DNA of 64,000 nucleotides from Kurthia gibsonii (GCF_006539985.1 NZ_BJOB01000005.1:41007-105006), one strand, 5' to 3'. Numbered from the stretch's first letter, positions 48,932 to 59,487 are shown. Numbers and translations are program-made. The notes: a model not told the origin generated them from the sequence alone.

Positions 48932-48961
48932 TTGCCAAATAGGGAATTAGACAGGTATGAT
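48932..48961 (+). promoter_or_regulatory. Promoter of the ymfF-ymfH-ymfI operon
   Basis: TTGCCA (48932-48937), 18 bp, TATGAT (48956-48961), 35 bp before the ymfF start. Confidence 0.6.
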
Positions 48962-48996
48962 GAAAATAGCGCTTTATTTACGACAGGAGGGTTTTT

Positions 48997-50262
48997 ATGT
49001 TTAACACAACCGAAATTGCTAAAGGTGTTAACGTTTTTACGAGAAAGACAGACCAATTTAAAACGGTGAATTTTTCAATTAAATTTAAAAAAGAATTATC
49101 AACAAAAGATACAGCCGTACGAACGGTTTTAACAAATGTTTTACAACATAGTAATGCGGTATATCAAACTGCTGCATCACTTCGTATGTATTTAGATGAT
49201 TTATATGGAACGGTCATGTATTTAGATACAACGAAAAAAGGTAACGAACAAATTGTTTTATTGAATGTAGAAACTGTAAACGATCACTATTTAAAAAGTG
49301 GTGACGTATTAAATAAAGTACTCGATTTAGTGCATACAGTATTGTTTAAACCAAACTTTACAAACGATTTATTCCAATCGAGTATTGTAGAGCGTGAAAA
49401 GGCGATGGTTATTGATCGTATTCAATCTATTTTCGATGAAAAATCACGCTATGCACAAACGCAATTACAAAAAATCTTCCGTCCAAATCATCCAGCTTCT
49501 ATTTCAGTAAACGGAACAGTCGCGGATGTAGAGGCGATTACACCTCAAACTTTGAAAGATGCGTATGAAGCGATGCTTCAATATGATGATGTGGATATTT
49601 TCGTTGTAGGCGATATTGATGAAGATAAGATGGTGGCGTCATTAAAAGAAGCACTACCTCTTGAAGATCGTCCAAACCCATATAAAAAAGTAACATTCAA
49701 AGATACAGAGCCGCTAACAGATTATAAAAAAGAACAGGTAGAAATGCGTCAGGCGAAGCTTCATATTGGCTATAAAGCACCTGTACGTTTTGACAATCCG
49801 AAATTCTTTACAATGCAAATCTTTAACGGTATTTTCGGTGGCTATCCACATTCAAAGTTATTTATGAATGTACGTGAAAAAGAAAGCCTAGCATACTACT
49901 GTGGAAGTTCGTATGTGTCACAGTATGGTGTATTATATGTGACGTCAGGAATTGAAGCAGAGAATGAGGAAAAGGTAGTTCGTTTAATTGATGAGCAATT
50001 ACAAGCGATTCAACAAGGGGATATTTCAGATATGGAATTGAATCAGACGAAAGCCATGTTAAAAAACCAATTAAAAGAGGCTTTGGATTCTGCACGTGGA
50101 CAGATTGAAGTATTTGATCAATATCGTGAGTTACCAATTCCATTTACTGTAGAGGCATTAAGTGAGCAGTGGGATGCTGTTACAAAAGAAGATGTACAAG
50201 AAATAGCAAAACAAGTTGAAAAACAAACGGTATTCTTCTTAACAGGAATGGAGGAAGCATAG
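48997..50262 (+). CDS. ymfF: YmfF, M16-like protein without the zinc motif (EF-P modification)
   Basis: The 421-residue protein has the M16 fold but no HxxEH: the matching stretch reads TVLTNVLQHSNAVYQ. The C-terminal half keeps MNVREKESLAYYCGSSY. In B. subtilis YmfF and YmfH are linked with YmfI to the 5-aminopentanol modification of elongation factor P. This catalytically dead partner probably pairs with the active YmfH encoded at the next base, an arrangement like other two-subunit M16 enzymes. Confidence 0.92.
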   Translation: MFNTTEIAKGVNVFTRKTDQFKTVNFSIKFKKELSTKDTAVRTVLTNVLQHSNAVYQTAASLRMYLDDLYGTVMYLDTTKKGNEQIVLLNVETVNDHYLKSGDVLNKVLDLVHTVLFKPNFTNDLFQSSIVEREKAMVIDRIQSIFDEKSRYAQTQLQKIFRPNHPASISVNGTVADVEAITPQTLKDAYEAMLQYDDVDIFVVGDIDEDKMVASLKEALPLEDRPNPYKKVTFKDTEPLTDYKKEQVEMRQAKLHIGYKAPVRFDNPKFFTMQIFNGIFGGYPHSKLFMNVREKESLAYYCGSSYVSQYGVLYVTSGIEAENEEKVVRLIDEQLQAIQQGDISDMELNQTKAMLKNQLKEALDSARGQIEVFDQYRELPIPFTVEALSEQWDAVTKEDVQEIAKQVEKQTVFFLTGMEEA

Positions 50263-51561
50263 ATGGAAAAAGTACAATTTGAACAATTAGGTGAAGAACT
50301 TTATTATGAAAAGCTAGACAATGGCTTAGACGTATACATTTTACCGAAAAAAGGCTTCTCAAAGACCTTTGTAACTTTTACAACGAAGTATGGTTCAGTT
50401 GACCGTACCTTTGTGCCACTAGGCGAAACAGAGCCTGTAACTGTACCAGATGGCATTGCGCATTTTTTAGAGCATAAAATGTTCGAAAAAGAAGATGGAG
50501 ATGTATTTCAAAAGTTCTCGCAATATGGAGCATCAGCAAATGCTTTTACATCATTTACGCGTACAGCGTATTTATTCTCAGCAACGAATCATATTTACGA
50601 AAGTACAACTACTTTATTAGACTTTGTTCAGCAACCATACTTTACAGAGCAAACAGTCAATAAGGAAAAAGGGATTATTGGTCAGGAAATTACAATGTAT
50701 GACGACCAACCAGACTGGCGTGCATACTTCGGTTCGATTGAAAATCTATACAAAAATCATCCTGTGAAAATTGATATCGCTGGTACGATTGAAACGATTG
50801 ATGAGATTACAGCAGAACATTTATATACGTGCTACAATACATTCTATCATCCTTCAAATATGCTGTTATTCGTCATTGGCTCAGTAGAACCTGAAAAAAT
50901 GATGGCGCATATTCGTGAGAACCAAGCGCAAAAAACATTTGCAGAGGCGACACCGATTCAACGCATCGAAGTCGATGAGCCATTAGAAGTGAACTGTGTA
51001 GCGAATGAGTTACGTATGGATATTCAAAAACCAAAAGCATATGTATCGTTCAAAGCGCGTGAAACACATTTACAAGGGCACGAAATGTTAAAGCAAGAGT
51101 TAGCTATCCAATTAGCTTTAGACCTCATGTACGGACGCTCATCAGCGTTTTATGAAGAAATGTATGAAAAAGGGTGGATTGACGAATCTTATTCATATGA
51201 TTTCTCTTTAGAAAAAGGGTTTGGTTTTGCAATGGTTGGGTCAGATACGAATCATCCAGTTGAATTAGAGAATGCCATTAAAACAGTTATGAATGAGTCA
51301 GAAGCGGCACTACCGTTCGATGCAGAAAAATTAGAACGTGTAAAACGCCGTAAGATTGGTTTCTTCTTACGTGCGATGAATTCAATTGAATTTATTGCGA
51401 ATCAATTCACGCGTTATAAGTTCAATGACATGAATTTATTCGATGCAGTTCCAGTTATTGAAGAATTGACAATGGAAGATGTCGAACAAGCGATGAAATC
51501 TATTCAAGGCATTACACAACAGTCGACATTTACAGTGAAACCATTGAAAGAAGCGAAATAA
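50263..51561 (+). CDS. ymfH: YmfH, M16 zinc peptidase (EF-P modification)
   Basis: The 432-residue protein has an intact inverted zinc motif HFLEH at residues 67-71 and the later glutamate in NKEKGIIGQEITMYDDQPDW. It starts at the base after the ymfF stop, so translation is coupled, and is 4 bp before ymfI. It is likely the active subunit of a YmfF/YmfH pair. The substrate is not known. Confidence 0.93.
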   Translation: MEKVQFEQLGEELYYEKLDNGLDVYILPKKGFSKTFVTFTTKYGSVDRTFVPLGETEPVTVPDGIAHFLEHKMFEKEDGDVFQKFSQYGASANAFTSFTRTAYLFSATNHIYESTTTLLDFVQQPYFTEQTVNKEKGIIGQEITMYDDQPDWRAYFGSIENLYKNHPVKIDIAGTIETIDEITAEHLYTCYNTFYHPSNMLLFVIGSVEPEKMMAHIRENQAQKTFAEATPIQRIEVDEPLEVNCVANELRMDIQKPKAYVSFKARETHLQGHEMLKQELAIQLALDLMYGRSSAFYEEMYEKGWIDESYSYDFSLEKGFGFAMVGSDTNHPVELENAIKTVMNESEAALPFDAEKLERVKRRKIGFFLRAMNSIEFIANQFTRYKFNDMNLFDAVPVIEELTMEDVEQAMKSIQGITQQSTFTVKPLKEAK

Positions 51562-51565
51562 AAGA

Positions 51566-52294
51566 ATGAAGAAGTTTAGTTTAATACTTGGAGCTTCAGG
51601 TGCAATTGGTTCAGCGATTGCACAAAAACTAGCCGCAGATGGTTGGTCACTCTATTTACAATATAATTCGCAAGTAGAGCCAGTTCAGTCATTGCTAAAA
51701 GAATTAGAAATGATGTATCCACAACAAGAATTTTTAATTATACAAGCTAATTTACTAGAAGAAGGTGCAGCTGAACGGATTACACAATCTGTTTTTTCGC
51801 TACAATCCATTGTCGTAGCAAGTGGCCAATCTCTTTATAAATTAGTAGAAGATACAACACCAGAAGATATGCAAGCACTTTGGCGTGTACATGTTCAAAC
51901 GCCAATTGAATTAATTACAAAATTAGGGTATAAGTTAAGACAACATGAAACATCCTACGTTACGATGATTGGTTCAATTTGGGGCGAAGCGGGTGGTGCT
52001 GGTGAAGTACTTTACTCTACAGTAAAAGGTGCCGTTCACGCATTTGTGAAAGCTTATGCGCAAGAAGTAGCGTATAACGGAATTCATGTAAATGCTGTAG
52101 CACCTGGACTTATTGATACGAAGATGAATGGACATTTGTCGCATGAAGAACTAGCGAATGTATTAGCAGAGATTCCAATGGAACGTGCTGGAAGGCCAGA
52201 AGAAGTAGCCGATTTAGTTCAGTTTTTACAATCAGGAAAAGCAGATTATATGACGGGACAAGTATTACGTTTGAATGGTGGCTGGTATATTTAA
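51566..52294 (+). CDS. ymfI: YmfI, SDR-family EF-P 5-aminopentanone reductase
   Basis: The 242-residue short-chain dehydrogenase has the NAD(P) motif GASGAIG (9-15), a catalytic region with Ser and Tyr (MIGSIWGEAGGAGEVLYSTVKGAV, YxxxK as YSTVK), and NAVAPGLIDTKMNG. In B. subtilis the orthologue reduces the 5-aminopentanone group on EF-P Lys32. It is the last gene of the ymfF-H-I unit. Confidence 0.92.
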   Translation: MKKFSLILGASGAIGSAIAQKLAADGWSLYLQYNSQVEPVQSLLKELEMMYPQQEFLIIQANLLEEGAAERITQSVFSLQSIVVASGQSLYKLVEDTTPEDMQALWRVHVQTPIELITKLGYKLRQHETSYVTMIGSIWGEAGGAGEVLYSTVKGAVHAFVKAYAQEVAYNGIHVNAVAPGLIDTKMNGHLSHEELANVLAEIPMERAGRPEEVADLVQFLQSGKADYMTGQVLRLNGGWYI

Positions 52295-52488
52295 TATTTC
52301 CCGGGGAATGATTTTTTGTTTTTTTACGATAATAAATAAGTCATTTGTTTATTTTTCAAAATAAAGGATAAAAAAACAGTGAATTCATTGTACACATTCC
52401 CCATTTCCACTTTAAATGTAAGCAAAAATCAGCTATCATGGAACATAGAAATGTTTTATTCGTTGTATAAGAGAAGGGATCGTTGTAT

Positions 52489-53286
52489 GTGAAAGAATGG
52501 TATTTTGAATACGAAATTCAAGTCAATCGTCCAGGGTTATTAGGAGATATTTCTTCATTGTTAGGTATGCTGCGAGTAAATATTGTTACAATCAATGGTG
52601 TAGACCAAGTACGTCGAGGCATGTTACTACGTGCAGAAAAAGAAGAACAAATCGAACGTTTTATGAATATCGTTTCCATTATGGAAATGATTAAGGTAAC
52701 AAAATTTAGACCACCAACAACACGTGATCGTTTAGCGATTCGTCATGGGCGTTATATTCAACGAGAAGCAGACGAAAAGAAAACGTTTCGCTTTGTACGC
52801 GATGAACTAGGTATTTTAGTGGACTTCATGGCTGAGATTTTTAAAAAAGAAGGACATAAATTAATTGGTATTCGTGGTATGCCGCGTGTCGGTAAAACGG
52901 AATCAATTGTAGCTGGAAGTGTTTGTGCGAACAAAAAGTGGTTATTTGTATCTTCAACAATGATTAAACAAACAGCTCGTAATCGATTACATGGAGATGA
53001 GTACGGCAATCAAAATATTTTTGTGTTAGATGGTGCTGTAACACGTCGCTCAAACGATGAACGTCATCATCAGCTTGTACGAGAAATCATGAAGTTACCG
53101 ACAATTAAAGTCGTGGAGCATCCGGACATCTTCGTACAACATTCGGAATACACAATTGATGATTTCGATTATATGATTGAATTAAGACATCATCCAGATG
53201 AAGAAATCACATATGAATTATTGGAACGTGAAAATAGTTTTCAAGATTCAGACGGTTTTGGCGGTTTTGGAGGATTTAATTTTTAA
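52489..53286 (+). CDS. ymfK: YmfK-like DUF3388 protein
   Basis: The 265-residue protein has an ACT-like N-terminus (WYFEYEIQVNRPGLLGDISSLLGMLRVNIVTINGVD), then a P-loop-like stretch GIRGMPRVGKTES and an NTPase-like body, ending in a Gly/Phe-rich tail (SDGFGGFGGFNF). It matches DUF3388 proteins found between ymfI and the rodZ-like gene; the function is unknown. The start is either TTG 52483 or GTG 52489; spacing from AGAAGGGA slightly favours GTG. The gene ymfJ that precedes it in B. subtilis is absent. Confidence 0.88.
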   Translation: MKEWYFEYEIQVNRPGLLGDISSLLGMLRVNIVTINGVDQVRRGMLLRAEKEEQIERFMNIVSIMEMIKVTKFRPPTTRDRLAIRHGRYIQREADEKKTFRFVRDELGILVDFMAEIFKKEGHKLIGIRGMPRVGKTESIVAGSVCANKKWLFVSSTMIKQTARNRLHGDEYGNQNIFVLDGAVTRRSNDERHHQLVREIMKLPTIKVVEHPDIFVQHSEYTIDDFDYMIELRHHPDEEITYELLERENSFQDSDGFGGFGGFNF

Positions 53287-53307
53287 GAGATAGGTAGGTG
53301 TGTAAAA

Positions 53308-54216
53308 TTGACTGAATTAGGTGCGCGCTTGAAAGAAGCGAGAATAGCTAAGGGCTATAGTCTGGATGATTTACAAGAAAAAACAAAGATTCAAAAAAGA
53401 TATCTTTCTGCAATTGAAGAAGGTAATTACGGTGTGATGCCAGGTACGTTCTATGTAAGAGCGTTCATTAAACAATATGCAGAAGCAGTCGATTTAGATC
53501 CAACGGAACTTTTGGAAACGTATAAAACGGAGCTCCCTACTAACAAGACTGCAGAAACACTAGGTTCAGGTGTATCAATACAAAAAGGGGACCAAGTGTC
53601 TGGAAATAAACGTCGCTCGAATGTTGCACGTTCTTCAGGTCCAAATAAGAAATTTGGAGATGTAATGCCCAAATTTGTTGTTGCTCTATTTATCGTTGTG
53701 ATTATTGCTGGTTTTGCATTCTTAATGTTAAAACAACCGAGCAATACTGTCGAAGAGCCAAAAGAGACACCAAAAACACAAGAAAATACAAATGTAGATA
53801 CAAGTAAAAATAATGCAACAGATGCTACAGACAAAAAAGAAGATACAACAAAAGAAGAAACGAAAAAAGAAGATCAACCAAAACAGAAATTATCAGATGG
53901 TGAAGTAAGTGCTGATAATATTACAACAACATATACTTTATCAGGTACGAAGAAGTTTAGTATTCGCGTGGACGTAACAGGTGAAAACTGGGTGGGCATT
54001 ACAGATGAAAATGGAACAACACTTGGAGAATCTGGTATGTTCGCAGCAGGCGACCAAATTAAAGAGAATGCAAAAGGTAAGAAAAGTGTTCGTATTCGAC
54101 TTGGAGCAGCTGCAAATGGTAAAGTATTTGTAAATGGTGAAGAAGTGAAGTTTGTCACATCACCATCGGAACAACCGACACAAAATATTGTAATCAAATT
54201 GGCTGAAGAAGAGTAA
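53308..54216 (+). CDS. rodZ: RodZ-like membrane helix-turn-helix protein (YmfM)
   Basis: The 302-residue protein has a cytoplasmic Cro-type HTH (ELGARLKEARIAKGYSLDDLQ to about 65), a membrane helix at 122-141, a Thr/Lys/Glu-rich wall-spanning linker, and a C-terminal DUF4115 beta domain (about 200-300). RodZ proteins link MreB to the elongation machinery. The start is TTG behind TAGGTAGGTG. Confidence 0.92.
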   Translation: MTELGARLKEARIAKGYSLDDLQEKTKIQKRYLSAIEEGNYGVMPGTFYVRAFIKQYAEAVDLDPTELLETYKTELPTNKTAETLGSGVSIQKGDQVSGNKRRSNVARSSGPNKKFGDVMPKFVVALFIVVIIAGFAFLMLKQPSNTVEEPKETPKTQENTNVDTSKNNATDATDKKEDTTKEETKKEDQPKQKLSDGEVSADNITTTYTLSGTKKFSIRVDVTGENWVGITDENGTTLGESGMFAAGDQIKENAKGKKSVRIRLGAAANGKVFVNGEEVKFVTSPSEQPTQNIVIKLAEEE

Positions 54217-54224
54217 CAGCGAAT

Positions 54225-54262
54225 AACAGGAGCCTAGTATGATAGAACTATGCTCCTGTTGT
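54225..54262 (+). terminator. Weak terminator between rodZ and pgsA
   Basis: AACAGGAGCCTAGT pairs with ACTATGCTCCTGTT (two mismatches), but the T tract is poor (GTTGTGCTT), so read-through is likely. Confidence 0.5.
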
Positions 54263-54306
54263 TGTGCTTATAAAAATGAACGTCAGCGTTAAGAAGGGTG
54301 AAAAAT

Positions 54307-54885
54307 ATGAACATTCCTAATAGAATTACACTATCCCGCATCGCCTTAATACCTGTATTTGTCATCTTAATGGTCATGAATTTTGGGTGGGGAAATATGA
54401 CGCTATTAGGTGCTACATTACCGGTAGAACATTTTGTAGGTGCAATGATTTTCATTGTGGCTTCATTAACAGACTGGATTGATGGTCACTATGCACGCAA
54501 ACATAATTTAGTTACAAATATGGGTAAGTTTTTAGACCCATTGGCTGATAAGCTACTTGTATCAGCAGCTTTTATTTTACTTGTAGAGTTGGACAAGGCA
54601 CCAGCATGGATTATTATTATCATTATTAGTCGTGAATTTGCAGTAACAGGTTTACGTTTAATTTGTGCAGAACAAGGTGAAGTTGTGGCAGCCAACCAAT
54701 TGGGCAAAATCAAAACGTGGGCACAGATTTTAGCGATTGTATTATTATTGCTAAATAATATGATCTTTGACATGTGGCATATACCAGCTGATATCATCAT
54801 GTTATGGGTAGCTCTTGTATTTACTGTTTGGTCAGGAATCGAGTATTTCTGGTTGAATCGTCGCGTGCTATTAGAATCAAAATAA
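54307..54885 (+). CDS. pgsA: CDP-diacylglycerol-glycerol-3-phosphate 3-phosphatidyltransferase
   Basis: The 192-residue membrane enzyme carries the CDP-alcohol phosphotransferase motif DG..AR....G..LD..DK (DWIDGHYARKHNLVTNMGKF, then LDPLADK). It makes phosphatidylglycerol phosphate, using CDP-diacylglycerol from CdsA. The GTG at 54298 lies in the AAGAAGGGTG Shine-Dalgarno; ATG 54307 gives the usual MNIPNRITLSR start. Confidence 0.97.
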   Translation: MNIPNRITLSRIALIPVFVILMVMNFGWGNMTLLGATLPVEHFVGAMIFIVASLTDWIDGHYARKHNLVTNMGKFLDPLADKLLVSAAFILLVELDKAPAWIIIIIISREFAVTGLRLICAEQGEVVAANQLGKIKTWAQILAIVLLLLNNMIFDMWHIPADIIMLWVALVFTVWSGIEYFWLNRRVLLESK

Positions 54886-54894
54886 ATTATGTAT

Positions 54895-54958
54895 GACTCA
54901 TTTTGTGACGAATTTTCACAACCTTTTAAAAGGCGCTTTTGCGAATGAGTCTTTTTTT
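54895..54958 (+). terminator. Terminator after pgsA
   Basis: GACTCATT pairs with AATGAGTC across a long structured loop that contains the palindrome CCTTTTAAAAGG, followed by seven T. Confidence 0.8.
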
Positions 54959-54990
54959 GTCGATTAACTATGGAAATGGGAGTGTATGAA

Positions 54991-56247
54991 ATGAATGCAG
55001 AAATTATTGCAGTAGGGTCAGAATTATTATTAGGACAAATTGTAAATACGAATGCTCGTTTTATCTCAAGTCAATTATCAGAGTTAGGCATTAATGTGTT
55101 TTATCATACTGTTGTAGGGGATAACCCAAAACGTTTAGAAGAAGTAATTGAACATGCTGAAAAACGCGCAGATTTAATTATTTTTTCAGGAGGACTTGGG
55201 CCAACGAAAGATGATTTAACAAAAGAAACGATTGCAAAACATTTAGGCGTACCACTTGAACAAAATGATGATGCGATGGAATACATTACGACTTTCTTCG
55301 AAAAGCGTAATCGCAAAATGACAGAGAATAATCGTAAACAAGCACTTGTGTTAAAGGGCTGTGAAGTACTGCGAAATGAGAATGGTATGGCTCCAGGGAT
55401 GCTTTTTGAAAATGATACACATACGTACATTTTATTACCAGGACCACCAAAAGAGATGCAACCAATGTTTCAATTTGAAGCGAAACCAAAGTTAGCAAAA
55501 CGTGTATCTGATGGTGGATTAATCGTGTCACATGTACTGCGTTTTTACGGTATCGGCGAAGCTGAGTTAGAAGATCGCGTACAGCATTTATTAGATGCAC
55601 AAACAAATCCAACAATTGCCCCATTAGCAGGTGATGGGGAAGTAACACTTCGTATTACAGCAAAAGCTGATACAGAAGAAGAAGCTTGGGAACTAATTAC
55701 ACCAACACGTCAAGAAATTTTAGATTTAGTAGGCGAGTATTTATATGGTGTAAATGATGACTCGCTTTCTTCTAAATTGGCGGACATGTTAATCGAGAAT
55801 GAGATTACAATCTCTGCTGCTGAGAGCTTAACAGCTGGTTTATTCCAATCAGAATTAGCTGCTAACCCAGGAATTAGTGAAGTCTTATATGGTGGTATGG
55901 TCACATATAATGAAGATGTGAAAGTGAATCAACTAGGTGTATCGCGTGAGTTAATCGATAAATATTCTGTTGTCAGTGCGGAATGTGCAGCAGAAATGGC
56001 TGTTCGTATTAAAGAGAAGTTTGGAACGGATTTAGGGGTTGGTTTAACAGGCGCAGCTGGTCCAGCAGAACATGGTGGGCGTGCAGTTGGCACAGTATGG
56101 ATTGGGATTGTGTATGGCCAAGATGAGCCACTTACGTATCAATTGAATTTACAAGGTATGCGTAATACGAATCGAATTCGCGCCGTTAAAACGGCAATTC
56201 ACCATATTATTCAATTATTAAGTTCAAAAGGCTACCGTAAAATCTAA
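54991..56247 (+). CDS. cinA: CinA, competence/damage-inducible protein, nicotinamide-nucleotide amidase family
   Basis: The 418-residue protein has the N-terminal molybdopterin-binding-like (COG1058) domain (IIAVGSELLLGQIVNTNARF, FSGGLGPTKDDLTKE) and the C-terminal CinA domain (SAAESLTAGLFQSELAANPG, GVGLTGAAGP) with NMN deamidase activity in homologues. Upstream in-frame ATG 54970 lacks a Shine-Dalgarno; GGGAGTG points to 54991. It precedes recA as in most Gram-positive bacteria. Confidence 0.95.
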   Translation: MNAEIIAVGSELLLGQIVNTNARFISSQLSELGINVFYHTVVGDNPKRLEEVIEHAEKRADLIIFSGGLGPTKDDLTKETIAKHLGVPLEQNDDAMEYITTFFEKRNRKMTENNRKQALVLKGCEVLRNENGMAPGMLFENDTHTYILLPGPPKEMQPMFQFEAKPKLAKRVSDGGLIVSHVLRFYGIGEAELEDRVQHLLDAQTNPTIAPLAGDGEVTLRITAKADTEEEAWELITPTRQEILDLVGEYLYGVNDDSLSSKLADMLIENEITISAAESLTAGLFQSELAANPGISEVLYGGMVTYNEDVKVNQLGVSRELIDKYSVVSAECAAEMAVRIKEKFGTDLGVGLTGAAGPAEHGGRAVGTVWIGIVYGQDEPLTYQLNLQGMRNTNRIRAVKTAIHHIIQLLSSKGYRKI

Positions 56248-56313
56248 TAATAAAAATGAGAATGTATATGTTTTTTGAAAATATATATTAAAAATAGCTT
56301 AAAATAAAAAAAA

Positions 56314-56327
56314 CGAATAAATGTTCC
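56314..56327 (+). promoter_or_regulatory. LexA (DinR) box upstream of recA
   Basis: CGAATAAATGTTCC matches the Bacillota SOS consensus CGAAC-N4-GTTCG at eight of ten fixed positions. It lies 9 bp before the recA -35. Confidence 0.75.
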
Positions 56328-56335
56328 CTTTTTAC

Positions 56336-56364
56336 TTGAGATTTTCTCAAAAATAAAGTATAGT
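56336..56364 (+). promoter_or_regulatory. recA promoter
   Basis: TTGAGA (56336-56341), 17 bp, TATAGT (56359-56364), just downstream of the LexA box, so repression before DNA damage is expected. Confidence 0.75.
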
Positions 56365-56407
56365 TATGATATAAAAAGAGAACGTACTTTCTGAAGGAGG
56401 AAATGAT

Positions 56408-57472
56408 TTGAACGAACGTAAAGCGGCATTAGATAATGCTTTAAAGCAAATCGAAAAACAATTTGGTAAAGGATCTGTTATGAAGTTAGGCGAACAGGCA
56501 GACCGCAAAATCCAAACATCACCAAGTGGCTCTTTAGCACTTGATACAGCACTTGGGGTAGGTGGCTATCCTAAAGGACGTGTAGTAGAGATTTATGGGC
56601 CTGAGAGTTCAGGTAAAACAACAGTAACACTACATGCAATTGCTGAAATTCAAAAAGCAGGCGGTCAAGCAGCTTTCATTGATGCAGAGCATGCGCTAGA
56701 TCCTGTATATGCACAAAAATTAGGCGTTAATATTGATGAATTATTACTTTCACAACCTGATACAGGTGAACAAGCACTTGAAATTACAGAAGCGCTTGTA
56801 CGTAGTGGCGCAATTGACATTATTGTTATTGACTCTGTAGCAGCACTTGTACCAAAAGCTGAAATTGAAGGCGAGATGGGTGACTCACACATGGGTTTAC
56901 AAGCGCGTTTAATGTCTCAAGCTTTACGTAAATTATCGGGTATTATTAATAAGTCGAACTGTATCGCAATCTTCATTAACCAAGTACGTGAAAAAATTGG
57001 TGTTATGTTTGGTAACCCTGAAACAACAACAGGTGGACGTGCATTAAAATTCTATTCTTCTGTACGTTTAGAAGTTCGTCGTGCTGAATCAATTAAGCAA
57101 GGTAATGATATCGTTGGTAACCGCACAAAAATCAAAGTTGTTAAAAACAAAGTAGCTCCACCGTTTAAAACAGCTGAAGTTGATATTATGTACGGTGAAG
57201 GGATTTCAAAAGAAGGAGAAATCATCGATATCGGTGTTGAAAAAGAGATTGTTCAAAAATCAGGTTCTTGGTATGCATATGGTGACGAGCGTTTAGGTCA
57301 AGGTCGTGAAAATGCAAAAGAATTCTTAAAAGAAAATCCAGAAGTTCAAGCTGAAATCGCACAAAAAATTCGCGAAAAATCAGGTATTGCAACAACTGAG
57401 TTCGTAGCAACTCCTGAAGAAGATGAAGTAATGGATGAAGAATTAACATTACTATTAGACCAAGAAAAATAA
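56408..57472 (+). CDS. recA: RecA recombinase
   Basis: The 354-residue protein has Walker [10 protein letters not shown] (64-72), the [21 protein letters not shown]alker B/loop 1 region (split motif), and [21 protein letters not shown] loop 2. It forms filaments on single-stranded DNA, and triggers LexA cleavage. The start is TTG behind GAAGGAGGAAATGA. The C-terminal acidic tail is normal. Confidence 0.98.
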   Translation: MNERKAALDNALKQIEKQFGKGSVMKLGEQADRKIQTSPSGSLALDTALGVGGYPKGRVVEIYGPESSGKTTVTLHAIAEIQKAGGQAAFIDAEHALDPVYAQKLGVNIDELLLSQPDTGEQALEITEALVRSGAIDIIVIDSVAALVPKAEIEGEMGDSHMGLQARLMSQALRKLSGIINKSNCIAIFINQVREKIGVMFGNPETTTGGRALKFYSSVRLEVRRAESIKQGNDIVGNRTKIKVVKNKVAPPFKTAEVDIMYGEGISKEGEIIDIGVEKEIVQKSGSWYAYGDERLGQGRENAKEFLKENPEVQAEIAQKIREKSGIATTEFVATPEEDEVMDEELTLLLDQEK

Positions 57473-57486
57473 ACTTTATACTATAC

Positions 57487-57520
57487 AAAAGAATTGTGTC
57501 GTTACGGCACAATTCTTTTT
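57487..57520 (+). terminator. Terminator after recA
   Basis: AAAGAATTGTG pairs with CACAATTCTTT around a 10-nt loop, followed by TT. Confidence 0.88.
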
Positions 57521-57849
57521 ATATGCTTAATTTATGTGAAAAGAAAGTACATGTGAATAAATGCTTGATTTTGCATACCTAAAAAAACTTTGATGTTAAA
57601 AAATGTATGTAACTAGATGGTAAAACAATGTCGTAAAAGTCTTATAAAGTGAGGAATGAAAAGGCTTAGAGACCAGTGAATAAAAGGCTTACAATAACTG
57701 TGAAACCTTGACATCGTTACATGACATCTATACAATTAAGGATGTATTCTTTTAAATTTCTAAAATCGAAATGAAATAGGCAGTATATTGTCAAAACAAT
57801 TCACAGCCGACTAAAAATCACAAACATTAGAGCTAGAGGAGGTGTTCGA
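57521..57849 (+). promoter_or_regulatory. Gap before rny with a consensus promoter
   Basis: The gap holds no gene. TTGACA (57708-57713), exactly 17 bp, TACAAT (57731-57736) is the best sigma-A promoter in the window and gives an rny leader of about 105 nt. The 190 bp before it are AT rich with no clear feature. AGAGGAGGTG just before the rny ATG is a strong Shine-Dalgarno. Confidence 0.75.
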
Positions 57850-59406
57850 ATGAGTAGTTACATCATCCCCGCTTTGATTGGTCTGATCGTCGGTGCCGTT
57901 GTTAGCTATGTCATAATTAAACGAGTGAATGATTCAAAAGTGACTGGTGCAAAAAGCTCCGCAGAACTAATCGTTGAAGAAGCGAAACGAGAAGCGGAAG
58001 CCTTGAAAAAGGAAGCTATCCTAGAAGCAAAAGATGAAACTCACGTACTTCGAACTGAAGCAGAGAATGACATTCGTGATCGTCGTTCTGAACTTCAGAA
58101 ACAAGAGAACCGTTTATTACAAAAAGAAGAAAATCTAGATCGTAAAGATGACGCTCTTAATAAAAGGGAAGCTGGTTTAGAACGCAAAGAAAGCGGTCTA
58201 GCTGATCGACAACAGCATATTGAACAGATGGAAAGCAAAGTGGATGAACTTCTACAAAAGCAGGAGTCAGAGTTAGAGCGAATTTCGGCATTAACACGTG
58301 ATGAAGCACGTACGATCATCTTAAAAGAAGTAGAAGATGAACTGACAACAGATGTTGCAGTGATGACGAAAGAAGCAGAACTTCGTGCAAAAGAAGAATC
58401 GAACAAAAGAGCACGTGAAATTTTATCACTTGCGGTACAACGCTTTGCTGCAGATCATGTCGCAGAAACGACAGTATCTGTTGTAAACTTACCAAATGAT
58501 GAAATGAAGGGCCGTATTATTGGTCGTGAAGGTCGAAATATTCGAACACTCGAAACATTAACAGGTATTGATTTAATTATTGATGATACACCTGAAGCGG
58601 TTATTTTATCAGGCTTCGATCCAATTCGTCGTGAAACAGCACGTTTAGCACTTGAAAAATTAGTACAAGACGGTCGTATCCACCCAGCACGAATTGAAGA
58701 AATGGTCGAAAAATCACGTCGTGAAGTAGATGAACAAATTCGTGAAACAGGCGAACAAACAACATTTGAATTAGGTATTCATAATTTACATCCAGATTTA
58801 ATGAAAATTTTAGGTCGTATGAAATATCGTACAAGTTATGGTCAAAATGTGTTGAAACACTCAATTGAAGTAGCACATTTAGCAGGTTTACTTGCGGCTG
58901 AACTTGGTGAAGATGTGACGCTTGCGAAGCGTGCAGGTTTATTACATGATATCGGTAAAGCAATTGACCATGAAGTAGAGGGTAGTCACGTTGAGATTGG
59001 CGTAGAGCTTGCGACAAAATATAAAGAACATCCCGTTGTCATTAACAGTATTGCTTCTCACCACGGTGATACTGAAGCAACATCAGTTATTGCGGTATTA
59101 GTAGCAGCAGCAGATGCTTTATCAGCAGCTCGTCCAGGTGCTCGTAGTGAAACACTTGAAAATTATATTCGTCGTTTAGAGAAGTTAGAGGAAATCTCAG
59201 AGTCTTATGAAGGCGTTGAAAAATCATTTGCGATTCAAGCAGGTCGTGAAGTACGTATTATCGTTCGTCCGGATGCAGTAGATGATTTAACAGCCCATCG
59301 TTTAGCGAGAGATATTCGTAAGCGTATTGAAGAAGAACTGGATTATCCAGGGCATATTAAAGTAACGGTAATCCGTGAAACACGTGCAGTAGAATACGCA
59401 AAATAA
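57850..59406 (+). CDS. rny: Ribonuclease Y
   Basis: The 518-residue protein has an N-terminal membrane anchor (about 4-23), a long coiled coil (30-200), a KH domain ([15 protein letters not shown] near 221), and the HD domain with [12 protein letters not shown] near residue 365. It is the main initiating endonuclease of mRNA decay in Bacillota and sits at the membrane. The length is near 520, typical. Confidence 0.98.
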   Translation: MSSYIIPALIGLIVGAVVSYVIIKRVNDSKVTGAKSSAELIVEEAKREAEALKKEAILEAKDETHVLRTEAENDIRDRRSELQKQENRLLQKEENLDRKDDALNKREAGLERKESGLADRQQHIEQMESKVDELLQKQESELERISALTRDEARTIILKEVEDELTTDVAVMTKEAELRAKEESNKRAREILSLAVQRFAADHVAETTVSVVNLPNDEMKGRIIGREGRNIRTLETLTGIDLIIDDTPEAVILSGFDPIRRETARLALEKLVQDGRIHPARIEEMVEKSRREVDEQIRETGEQTTFELGIHNLHPDLMKILGRMKYRTSYGQNVLKHSIEVAHLAGLLAAELGEDVTLAKRAGLLHDIGKAIDHEVEGSHVEIGVELATKYKEHPVVINSIASHHGDTEATSVIAVLVAAADALSAARPGARSETLENYIRRLEKLEEISESYEGVEKSFAIQAGREVRIIVRPDAVDDLTAHRLARDIRKRIEEELDYPGHIKVTVIRETRAVEYAK

Positions 59407-59421
59407 CTATAAAATAAGAGG

Positions 59422-59468
59422 AGAGGGTATTTCTTAAAGTGATTACTTCTAAGAAGCCCTCTTTTTTT
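59422..59468 (+). terminator. Terminator between rny and ymdB
   Basis: AGAGGG and TTCTTA pair with TAAGAA and CCCTCT (small internal loop), followed by TTTTTT. Confidence 0.85.
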
Positions 59469-59487
59469 CATAGAAAAGGGAGTTCAA

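Noticed and set aside
58601..59017. A 138-codon minus-strand frame inside rny
   Set aside because: It is the shadow of the strongly conserved rny coding frame and has Leu/His-rich, non-protein-like composition.
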